Program-made: the position numbers and the translations under genes
Assembly (NCBI GenBank): GCA_964369605.1
Contig: CAYJFD010000037.1
Span: forward strand, 1-16,642
Source: CAYJFD01 sp964369605
Lineage (GTDB): Bacteria; Bacteroidota; Bacteroidia; Bacteroidales; UBA932
DNA: 16,642 nt
Direction: 5' to 3'
The notes under the pieces: model-generated
Databases searched by the model: none
What the model was told of the DNA's origin: nothing
The model's input: only the letters and a program-made list of their open reading frames with translations
Part shown: positions 8,594 to 15,213 of the stretch, piece after piece
Position numbering within the stretch: position 1 is the first letter of the stretch
How the letters are laid out: every line of letters begins with the position of its first letter

Positions 8594-8601
8594 CAAAAGT
8601 A
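8594..8601 (-). promoter_or_regulatory. -7 element of the porin operon promoter
   Basis: TACTTTTG on the minus strand fits TAnnTTTG exactly and lies 36 nt upstream of the GTG. The nearest TTG elements are 14 and 25 bp away, neither at the usual 19-21 bp, which suggests activator dependence. Confidence 0.6.
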
Positions 8602-8645
8602 TGTGACACATATTACAAACTAATTACAAACTTATTGTGAGTTTG
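8602..8645 (-). promoter_or_regulatory. 11-bp direct repeats over the -33 region, candidate PhoB/OmpR-type box
   Basis: Reading the plus strand in 11-bp steps from 8602 gives TGTGACACATA, TTACAAACTAA, TTACAAACTTA and TTGTGAGTTTG. The middle two are 10 of 11 identical and the outer two degenerate. Eleven-bp direct repeats placed over the -35/-33 region are how PhoB/PhoP winged-helix regulators bind in other phyla. The sites also contain a small inverted repeat (CAAACT with AGTTTG, 8627-8645), so a weak terminator for the upstream flavodoxin gene is an alternative. Confidence 0.45.
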
Positions 8646-8658
8646 TTAAGTTATAAAA

Positions 8659-10014
8659 TTATGCTTTATCTATAACTTTTTGATATGGTATCTCAATAGC
8701 TGCCTGGATTTTAGAATTCCACTTTTTGCTCTTCATCATCTTCCCTATGACTATCATAAATATGCTCTTAAGCCACTTTCTTTGTGGAAAATCCTTATAA
8801 AATCCTTTCTTTTTATAGAATTTATGATCCTCTGGCATCATACCACGCATCTCATAGATAAGATCCCTAAACACCTTATGTCCACTAACTCCGTAAAAGT
8901 TTTGAGGTAGTAGAATTTTACTCCTTAGGGCGAAATCAGTCTGAAGAGCCAGGTTTTCAATTTCCTTTGCAGCATCAAATTCGTCATTTGCTATATATGA
9001 TAGATAGTTATGTTCCACTTGTGCAGAAATACTAAGGAAATTCTTCAGATTCTCCTCGTGAGAGAGTTTGCCAGATATGATATAGCCCATAGGCTTGCCC
9101 ATAGTTGTAGTGCGGTGACCGTTGCAGAAATTTCTATCTCTGAAAACTTTGAAGTTATAACCCATACTGTGATCTTGTATTTCAGTCGCATAGATAATGG
9201 TATCAGCAGTTAAAATCTCTGTGCGTAGGAAGGTATCAAAGCCATCTTTATGAATACACATAGTCGTCTCAGTGCACCTTAAACAGCCAATACAGCCTCC
9301 GCTAAACTTAAAATCAGCGATATTGATAAGTCTAGTTTTATTAGGATACACCTCCTTAAAATACTCTATCATCTCAAATAGATTTCCTTCATTCTTAGGT
9401 AGATCTGCAAGTATCAAAGTGTCAAACTCCTTTGACTTTTCTATTTCTTTACTTTCAGAGTTAGAGCTAGTTCCTAGCAATGTCACTTGAGGGGACGACT
9501 CCGAGGGGCTATGAGCGAGGTGACTACGAGGGATTTCGATAGAATGCGACATTGCGTATAGCAAACTATCCCAAAACTTTAGAGCCTCCTCTTGCCCTTT
9601 AGGTTTTAATATATCATCCATGTCAGCAGAAAGACCGCTAATGATTCGCATCCCCATATCTGCACAGTTGTCTTCGATGAATCTGTGCGAAGTGTAATCG
9701 TACATGTGTTTTGAGGTCGTTATCTGAGTAGCCCACTTTCCTTTTAGGTTAATGTCGTGTTTTTTAAGTAATTGAATTATTTTATGAAACTGCGAAGGTA
9801 CTAGGTAGGTATATACAGGATAAGCAAAAATTATTAAATCTGCTTCCTCTAGCACTTTTAGATCACTAGGGCTAATCTGGTAGGCTCTAACGCGTTGCGC
9901 AACATTTAGAATTTCAAATGTGTGCTCGGGGAATTTTTTCGCAAGAAACTTAATAGTATATAAAGTGAAGGAACTCTTGCCTTTAGGGCTACCATTTAGA
10001 ACAAATATTTTCAT
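8659..10014 (-). CDS. Double flavodoxin-fold NAD(P)H-dependent FMN oxidoreductase
   Basis: A 451-residue protein made of two related flavodoxin-like domains. The first (residues 1-150) opens with the FMN phosphate-binding strand and loop MKIFVLNGSPKGKSSFT and has FAYPVYTYLVPSQ at the ring-binding loop. The second (about 190-370) has a degenerate loop (ADLPKNEGN) and then GGCIGCLRCTETTMCIHKDG near residues 238-257, the cysteine pattern of iron-sulfur flavoprotein/FMN reductases. A basic C-terminal tail (KKKGFYKDFPQRKW) follows. There is no signal peptide, so it is a cytoplasmic reductase of unknown substrate. The linker at about 153-180 is rich in Ser, His and Pro and is coded by an unusual GC-richer segment. 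It has its own promoter, overlapping that of the divergent M64 gene. Fusion of two such domains is uncommon but the frame is intact. Confidence 0.85.
   Translation of the reverse strand: MKIFVLNGSPKGKSSFTLYTIKFLAKKFPEHTFEILNVAQRVRAYQISPSDLKVLEEADLIIFAYPVYTYLVPSQFHKIIQLLKKHDINLKGKWATQITTSKHMYDYTSHRFIEDNCADMGMRIISGLSADMDDILKPKGQEEALKFWDSLLYAMSHSIEIPRSHLAHSPSESSPQVTLLGTSSNSESKEIEKSKEFDTLILADLPKNEGNLFEMIEYFKEVYPNKTRLINIADFKFSGGCIGCLRCTETTMCIHKDGFDTFLRTEILTADTIIYATEIQDHSMGYNFKVFRDRNFCNGHRTTTMGKPMGYIISGKLSHEENLKNFLSISAQVEHNYLSYIANDEFDAAKEIENLALQTDFALRSKILLPQNFYGVSGHKVFRDLIYEMRGMMPEDHKFYKKKGFYKDFPQRKWLKSIFMIVIGKMMKSKKWNSKIQAAIEIPYQKVIDKA
9478..9554. repeat. Palindrome-bounded GC-rich insert within the flavoprotein linker
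   Basis: The 77-bp segment is bounded by CAATGTCAC (9478-9486) and GCGACATTG (9546-9554), inverted repeats matching at 8 of 9 positions. Inside, GACTCCGAGGG (9497-9507) and GACTACGAGGG (9522-9532) are near-identical direct repeats 25 bp apart. It is visibly richer in G and C than the flanks and codes for the low-complexity linker between the two flavodoxin domains. It may be a small inserted repeat element that kept the frame open. Confidence 0.45.
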
Positions 10015-10035
10015 AAAGTGTAATCAATTATTTAT

Positions 10036-10067
10036 TTTGATATATACACAAAGATAACTTATATTTG
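10036..10067 (+). promoter_or_regulatory. Promoter of the M64 peptidase gene
   Basis: TTTG (10036-10039), 20 bp, then TATATTTG (10060-10067), a near-perfect Bacteroidota promoter. The expected start of transcription leaves a leader of about 70 nt before the ATG at 10148. Confidence 0.75.
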
Positions 10068-10080
10068 CGTTGAAAAACAA
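10049..10080 (-). promoter_or_regulatory. Promoter of the double flavodoxin gene
   Basis: On the minus strand TTG (10080-10078), 21 bp, then TATCTTTG (10056-10049). It overlaps the divergent promoter so closely that each -7 element lies inside the other promoter's footprint. The ATG is 34 nt further on. Confidence 0.7.
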
Positions 10081-10147
10081 ACTTTAACCTATTTTTTTAC
10101 TATCTATTTTAGACAGTGTTAAAATTATCTACCTAATTCTATAAAAT

Positions 10148-13100
10148 ATGAAATATGTTATTAAAAAAGTGTTCCTCTATCTTGTATTGTTTGGAATTTT
10201 AAGTGCTTGCCTAAGAGACGATCTGGTGCCGCCCAATGCGCGAACAGTAACTATTAGTGCTGGGATTAATACAGACACTAAGGTCTCGATACTTCCCCAA
10301 TCCGGTGTTTGGAAATTTTTGTGGACAGATGGAGATATGTTAGGTGGGTATTCATCTGATGACCCACAAAGACAAATACGTTTTGTTGAATTCCTTCCAA
10401 CCACTGACCTCAAAGCTAAGGATTTATCAAGCGTTGCTTTTTCTGGATTAGTTGGAGGATATAATTTACGACTAGTTTACCCATATATTGAAACTCAGAT
10501 ATCAAATGGAGTAGTAGCGCTTGATTATACAAAACAAGCAGTTGACCTAGAGGAGCCATTCTATCAGTTAGGGAAGAAGATATCTTTAATATCGGATAGG
10601 ACTATTTCGACTGAGGAAGAGTCGAATACGAATATGGTCCATTTAGGTTCTGTCTTAAATTTTCAAATAAATTTGACAGGTCTTGGTACAGCTTCAGAAA
10701 GTGAAATAACTAGAATTGAGATTACTAATTTAGCATCCATTACGGATTTGAACCTCGAGGCACCAGACTTTACTAACCCTCTATCAAATACTCAGAAACA
10801 AGTAATAGATCTACAAGTAGATCATATTAGCCCATTACAAGAATCTATTACCTATTCTATGCCAGTAGCTACATTTCCTTTTGAACTTATACAAAGTGAT
10901 GTGATAGGTTTGAAAGTTTATTATATTGTAGATTCTCAGTATTATATTAAGGAATTCCAGAAAGTAATGACACAGGATTTCAGTATCAAGGAAGGTTTAT
11001 ACTACACAGTCCCTCTAGAGTTAGACTTAAGTGGAGGGGAACTAGTCACACCTCAGTTCTCATTAGAAAGCATCAGTCCCACAAATCTACCAGAAGAAAA
11101 TACCTGGGCTATCACTAATGAGGCGGTTACCACAGGAGTTCGCGATGTAGCACGAGTTCAAGAAGATCCTAATAGCCAAGGAGAGTTTTATAATCTATAT
11201 CAAGCATTAGTAGCAGCATCATTGGACTCAAGAGAGATAACACTTGACTTCCCAAATTTGAAAACTTTCCCAGCGGGTGCCTTTTTTGATATGGCAAATT
11301 TGGCTTCTGGATCAAAAACAAATGAACCTCTATCTAGAGCATCGAATAATACATTAAAAAATCCTCTAACATCATTAGTCTCTGTAAATGCTCCTATGGT
11401 AGAAAACGTAGGTGATTATGCATTCGTAAATAATGCAGGGCTAAAGGAGATAAACTTACCGAAGGCTACAAGCGTAGCTTATGGCGCCTTCTCTTATTTA
11501 CTAGGGCTAGAAGAGCTAGAGATTTCAACCCAAAGTGAATTATTATCTTTTGAGGATGATACGTTTTTAGGAACAGCTCTCTCAAATATAGATCTAATCA
11601 CAGGTGAGAATAATGGAACAACTACTAATGGGACTATCTGGTATGTGCCTTCTCCTGACCCTCTAAGTCAAGATAGAAAGCTAACATTAGGCCCTTTTAA
11701 ATCAATAAATGGACTTACAAGCCCTCCAGTTTATCCCGAATTTAGATATGGGTGGTATGAGGTCCTTGTGAATAAATCTGAGAATTTCAATTTTACAGAA
11801 GTAGCTCCCGTAGAATACAATATAGAATTTGTGAGGGATTCATCAGGAGATGATTTAAAGGTTTGGATATCTAATATAGCAGGAGAGGACACAGGAGCAG
11901 GATTTTACGGAATATTGAATGAAACACATAGTGAATTAACGATTCCTTTAGGTCAGATTTCTACCACAAACACTACTACATACGGAGATGGTAAAATGTA
12001 TTTATATGGAATAGATGTAAGTGGTGCGGTGTACCGTGACGGAGAAATAAGTGCACCAATAGGTAGCGATGGGACTATTAGTTTCTATGACTATGCATTT
12101 ATGATTAGTCAAGGAGGAGTAGGTTCTTATAATATTTATTATCCTTCGTATATTGCAAGTGTCTACGTGCCTTATGAATCAACTGATTTTTCAAAGCATG
12201 GCGAGGTGAGTATTCTACAAAGAGCAACAGTAGGGAGTGGGGTCGATTTCGTTATAATGGGAGATGGTTACGTAGATAGGGATATGGTGCCAGGTGGAAA
12301 ATATGATCAAATCATGAACGAAACTATGGAGAATCTTTTTCTAGTTGAACCTTTAAAGAGCTATCGCAATTATTTTAATGTCTACGCTATTAAGTTAGTA
12401 TCCAAGAATGAAGGAGTTATTTCTGGAAATGAGACTGCTCTTAAAACTTGGTTCGGAGACGGAACTTCGATCGGAGGAGAGGATGCCACAGCCTTTAATA
12501 TAGCAAGAAAAATTCCAGGTTTTGATCGTGCGAGCACCCCTATTACAGTGGTTGTAAATTCAAGCAAGTATGCAGGTACTTGTTATACCTATAGTGATGG
12601 CGCAAGTATTGGATATAACCCTTATCAAGGTGGTGGATATCCATTTCAACAAATAATTAATCACGAGATGGTAGGGCATGGCTTTGGTCGCTTATTAGAT
12701 GAATATAGGTACTACTACACTCCGATAAACACTACGTTTGTAAGTAACTTTAATAGATCAAGGAATGTATTTAATATGGGTTATAATTTAACAATTGATA
12801 AGACAGATGTACCTTGGGATCATTTCTTTGAACTTAACGACCCAAGATATACAGATATCGTAGTGCCTGAATTATTTGAGGGAGGATATTTCTTTACCCA
12901 AGGTGTCTGGAGAGCAGAATATAATCACTGTATGAATAATAATATACTTTATTTTAATGGCCCAAGTAGAGAACTTATGGTAAAGAGAATTTATGAAACT
13001 ATCGGTGAGACATATACCTTCGATGCCTTTCTTGCCTTAGATAAATATGAGCCAGTGACGGGAAGCACGCCTACTACTGGTTTACTCCCAAGAGTAGATA

Positions 13101-13204
13101 TCCAATATCATCCACCTGTATTACTTGACGGATCGCCGGAAGATCCTCAAAATAGGATGGAGATAAGGCGAGAATTAACCAGGTCTCTGAAACGAATGAA
13201 ATAG
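10148..13204 (+). CDS. M64 (IgA peptidase)-family metallopeptidase lipoprotein with fimbrillin-like and LRR regions
   Basis: A 1018-residue lipoprotein (lipobox LSAC, lipidated Cys21). Regions in order: a fimbrillin-like N-terminal part (about 30-295; VTISAGINTDTKV then WKFLWTDGDMLGGY); a BspA-type leucine-rich region (about 355-510; e.g. YAFVNNAGLKEINLP); a beta domain (about 545-680); and an M64-like peptidase domain (about 685-1000) with FVIMGDGYVDRDM, CYTYSDGASIGYNP and the metal motif NHEMVGHGFGRLLDEY. His839, Glu840, His844, Asp851 and Glu852 are the visible candidates for metal binding and catalysis. The spacing is HExxGH, not HExxH. Later, NHCMNNN near residue 932 could form the Met-turn region. 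Founding M64 enzymes cleave immunoglobulin A; the substrate here is unknown. The enzyme should be displayed on the outer membrane, with the LRR and fimbrillin parts giving reach or binding. It is a single gene with its own promoter. Confidence 0.85.
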   Translation: MKYVIKKVFLYLVLFGILSACLRDDLVPPNARTVTISAGINTDTKVSILPQSGVWKFLWTDGDMLGGYSSDDPQRQIRFVEFLPTTDLKAKDLSSVAFSGLVGGYNLRLVYPYIETQISNGVVALDYTKQAVDLEEPFYQLGKKISLISDRTISTEEESNTNMVHLGSVLNFQINLTGLGTASESEITRIEITNLASITDLNLEAPDFTNPLSNTQKQVIDLQVDHISPLQESITYSMPVATFPFELIQSDVIGLKVYYIVDSQYYIKEFQKVMTQDFSIKEGLYYTVPLELDLSGGELVTPQFSLESISPTNLPEENTWAITNEAVTTGVRDVARVQEDPNSQGEFYNLYQALVAASLDSREITLDFPNLKTFPAGAFFDMANLASGSKTNEPLSRASNNTLKNPLTSLVSVNAPMVENVGDYAFVNNAGLKEINLPKATSVAYGAFSYLLGLEELEISTQSELLSFEDDTFLGTALSNIDLITGENNGTTTNGTIWYVPSPDPLSQDRKLTLGPFKSINGLTSPPVYPEFRYGWYEVLVNKSENFNFTEVAPVEYNIEFVRDSSGDDLKVWISNIAGEDTGAGFYGILNETHSELTIPLGQISTTNTTTYGDGKMYLYGIDVSGAVYRDGEISAPIGSDGTISFYDYAFMISQGGVGSYNIYYPSYIASVYVPYESTDFSKHGEVSILQRATVGSGVDFVIMGDGYVDRDMVPGGKYDQIMNETMENLFLVEPLKSYRNYFNVYAIKLVSKNEGVISGNETALKTWFGDGTSIGGEDATAFNIARKIPGFDRASTPITVVVNSSKYAGTCYTYSDGASIGYNPYQGGGYPFQQIINHEMVGHGFGRLLDEYRYYYTPINTTFVSNFNRSRNVFNMGYNLTIDKTDVPWDHFFELNDPRYTDIVVPELFEGGYFFTQGVWRAEYNHCMNNNILYFNGPSRELMVKRIYETIGETYTFDAFLALDKYEPVTGSTPTTGLLPRVDIQYHPPVLLDGSPEDPQNRMEIRRELTRSLKRMK

Positions 13205-13230
13205 CAATAAAAAAGAGGGAGACTAAAAGG

Positions 13231-13277
13231 TGAACCGAACCCCAAAAGTTTTTGTCTAACTTTTGGGGTTCGGTTCA
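13231..13277. repeat. Perfect 20-bp-arm palindrome identical to the IS left end
   Basis: TGAACCGAACCCCAAAAGTT (13231-13250), the 7-nt loop TTTGTCT, then its exact reverse complement (13258-13277). The arm is identical to the first 20 bases of the IS at 15207. Read on the minus strand, the identity runs through the loop and on through the IS internal hairpin (to GGGGTT), where the IS continues into its orfA leader. It looks like a solo or miniature derivative of the IS end. It also lies 27 nt after the M64 stop and, with outer GGGAG (13217-13221) and CTCCC (13286-13290), may act as that gene's terminator. Confidence 0.75.
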
Positions 13278-13465
13278 CTTTCGCACTCCCATTTCTGCTG
13301 TATAATAGCACTATTTATTCCTCAATGAGTTGCTCCTCAGCAGAGCTCATCTCCGCTTAATAATGCAGAGTAAAGTTAGTGATATTATTTGAGAAAAACT
13401 AATCTAATTTCAACCCAAAAATCAGCTATTTTTTACCACATTACCCTATTTTTTGTTCATTTAGA

Positions 13466-13496
13466 TTGGGAAAACATAATTTATACACTATCTTCG
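13466..13496 (+). promoter_or_regulatory. Promoter of the small peptide/fimbrillin-like operon
   Basis: TTG (13466-13468), 20 bp, then TATCTTCG (13489-13496), one mismatch from TAnnTTTG. A start near 13503 leaves a leader of about 44 nt that ends in five AAT triplets directly before the ATG. Confidence 0.55.
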
Positions 13497-13546
13497 TGCT
13501 TTTAAGGCAGTTACGCTGTTTACTCAAGATAAATAATAATAATAAT

Positions 13547-13675
13547 ATGGAAAAAAAAGTAAAACAAATGTATGAAACTCCAGAGTTGGAGATAGTGGAA
13601 ATTCAAGTAGAAATAGGCTATGCCACTAGTGGTGGAGGACTTAATCCTATGCCTAATGACGGTCCAGGTTGGTAA
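13547..13675 (+). CDS. 42-residue orphan peptide (YETPELEIVEI type), unknown function
   Basis: ATG at 13547 gives 42 residues. A longer in-frame reading from TTG at 13466 would begin inside the promoter, so it is rejected. The N-terminus is basic (MEKKVKQMY). A central block (ETPELEIVEIQVEIGYATS) has alternating hydrophobic and acidic residues, and the C-terminus is a flexible GGGLNPMPNDGPGW tail. From memory, short proteins with a Y-x-x-P-x-x-E-[V/I]-x-E-[I/L] core are common in Bacteroidales and usually left as hypothetical; I know no proven function. There is no signal peptide and there are no cysteines. It shares an operon with the fimbrillin-like lipoprotein 47 nt downstream. A secreted peptide, a leader-type precursor or a small regulator of the surface protein are all possible. 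Confidence 0.65.
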   Translation: MEKKVKQMYETPELEIVEIQVEIGYATSGGGLNPMPNDGPGW

Positions 13676-13722
13676 TCACAATCATTAAGAATTACTAATG
13701 CGATTTAATAAAAAATCTATAA

Positions 13723-15147
13723 ATGAAAAAAATGAAAAAAATAAGCACATTCTTACTAATAGGTCTTATATCTATATTATTATTTAGCTGTCAAGATATT
13801 AATATTAATATTTCTACACCTTCAGAGGAAATTACTACTATCACTGTAGCAGCTCCAAATTCAGATGCTAATACCAAAGTCACTTTTGAGGATGAGGAAG
13901 CTATAGGAATGAAACTTACTTGGGCAGTCGATGATGTTATCACTATTTACAGCGAAGATGGCAATACTCGTATGGGTGATTTTAAATGTTCAGCAGTAGA
14001 TCCTATAACTAAATCCGCTCAATTTACTATCGAACCAGGAGCAACTGCTCTTAACCAAGGTGCGATCTACCAAGCAGTTTATCCTCAATGCTCTTACTCA
14101 TCACTCAAGTCTCGAAATATTTCGGAGCTATTATTATTTCAGGATCAAAGGGAGAATGACCTAACTCACCTAAACGATGAACTTTATATGAAGGATGAAG
14201 CTTTTCAGGCAGGAGAAGAGAATATTGATTTTTCCTATGAAGTGGCAATTTATGTTTTAGAATTTCCTTGGCTAGAAGAAGTAACCCCAAATTGGGTGTC
14301 TATGATAGACGGCGAGAGTACTTACAATCTTAGAATATATACCACTCTTCCTAAATCTGTCGATAATAAAATAAAAGTTTATTACTTGATAGAACCTAAC
14401 GAGTTAGGACAAGAAAGAAAAATTTCTTTTGAAGTGGCTAATACTATGTTTGGCATAACAGAATATTTCGTAGCGAATACCGCATCTACTGTAAAATTTA
14501 AAGCTGGGCATACTTATCGTGGTAAGATTAACACCTGGGACCCCCGTAAAGCCGAGATTGGGGATTATTACTACTCAGATAGCACCTACTCGAACACTTT
14601 ATATGTAGAGAAAACGCTAATTGGAATAGTTTATGATGTGGATGAGACAGGCTATGGTGGTAAGGTTGTTTCTATAGAAGAGAGTGCAGACTTAGCGTGG
14701 AACAAATCTTCTCCGCTTATAGCTGTGTCAGAGAGCAATACCGGCAACGGACTTGACAATATGCGCAATATATTTAATACTGGGGAGTTAATATCTAATT
14801 TTCCTGCCTTTGAATATGTACATAATCTAAATCCATCGGGCACTAGCTCTGACTCATATACATCTACGGCAGAAGATCTTTGGTATTTGCCTTCTGAAAG
14901 CGAATTAGAAGGGCTTCTGAGTGAAGCAGATAAGGTAAATTATGCAATAGATGACACAAATAATGAAAGTAATGCGAAGTTAAAAGATGGTGTACTATAT
15001 TGGTCATCTACTCAAAACCCGTTGCAACTCTCCCAAGCTATATGTATCCAATATTATCAAGATTCGGCCCAAAAAAAAGTTCGTGTAGAAAAGTTTTTAT
15101 CTAAAAAAGCACGTGCCATTCTTGCTTTTAGTATACGGAATTACTAA
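13723..15147 (+). CDS. Fimbrillin-like lipoprotein with C-terminal Lcl_C/DUF1566-like domain
   Basis: A 474-residue protein with a lipoprotein signal (lipobox LFSC, lipidated Cys23). The N-terminal part (ITVAAPNSDANTKVTF, then LTWAVDDVITIYSED) has the strand pattern of Bacteroidales fimbrillin-family proteins and can be aligned by eye with the same region of the M64 lipoprotein. The C-terminal part (about 285-474) reads GDYYYSDSTYSNTLY, LIGIVYDVDETGYGGKVVS, EDLWYLPSESELEGLL and LYWSSTQ. This is the WYLPS/YWSST pattern of Lcl_C/DUF1566-like domains, which occur at the ends of surface adhesins. I infer an adhesin or fimbrial-tip-like protein. No promoter is seen in the 47-nt gap, so it is probably co-transcribed with the small peptide. 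Downstream lies what may be half a terminator, interrupted by the IS. Confidence 0.75.
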   Translation: MKKMKKISTFLLIGLISILLFSCQDININISTPSEEITTITVAAPNSDANTKVTFEDEEAIGMKLTWAVDDVITIYSEDGNTRMGDFKCSAVDPITKSAQFTIEPGATALNQGAIYQAVYPQCSYSSLKSRNISELLLFQDQRENDLTHLNDELYMKDEAFQAGEENIDFSYEVAIYVLEFPWLEEVTPNWVSMIDGESTYNLRIYTTLPKSVDNKIKVYYLIEPNELGQERKISFEVANTMFGITEYFVANTASTVKFKAGHTYRGKINTWDPRKAEIGDYYYSDSTYSNTLYVEKTLIGIVYDVDETGYGGKVVSIEESADLAWNKSSPLIAVSESNTGNGLDNMRNIFNTGELISNFPAFEYVHNLNPSGTSSDSYTSTAEDLWYLPSESELEGLLSEADKVNYAIDDTNNESNAKLKDGVLYWSSTQNPLQLSQAICIQYYQDSAQKKVRVEKFLSKKARAILAFSIRNY

Positions 15148-15180
15148 AGGTAAGAGCATACAAGTTTATTCTTGATATTT

Positions 15181-15206
15181 AATAAAAATGAGGGTGACTA
15201 AAAAAT
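15181..15206 (+). other. IS left flank resembling one arm of a terminator hairpin
   Basis: The 23 bases from 15181 match 13206-13228 at 21 positions, and in both places an IS-end sequence begins 2-3 bases later. The GAGGGTGACT core looks like a 5' hairpin arm without its 3' partner, as if the IS had entered the loop of the fimbrillin-like gene's terminator. The right arm would lie beyond the window. Confidence 0.45.
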
Positions 15207-15213
15207 TGAACCG

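Larger units (their letters stand above)
13205..13546. other. 342-bp non-coding stretch between the M64 gene and the small peptide gene
   Basis: It holds the IS-end palindrome at 13231-13277 and two smaller imperfect hairpins. One is at 13325-13350 (ATGAG/CTCAT around TGCT/AGCA) and the other at 13351-13370 (CTC-GC/GC-GAG). The small peptide promoter is at 13466-13496. I see no coding frame with support here. The two small hairpins may be decayed terminators or repeat debris. Confidence 0.6.

Noticed and set aside
8627..8645. CAAACT/AGTTTG hairpin as the definite terminator of the flavodoxin gene
   Set aside because: The stem has only six mostly A-T pairs and no good T run; the 11-bp repeat reading explains the bases better, though both could hold.
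13325..13370. Small hairpins as a riboswitch or structured RNA
   Set aside because: The stems are short and imperfect, no known aptamer pattern is visible, and they lie upstream of the likely promoter of the next gene.
13466..13546. N-terminal extension of the small peptide to 69 residues
   Set aside because: The TTG start coincides with the -33 element, and the extension has no conserved-looking features; the ATG at 13547 fits better.
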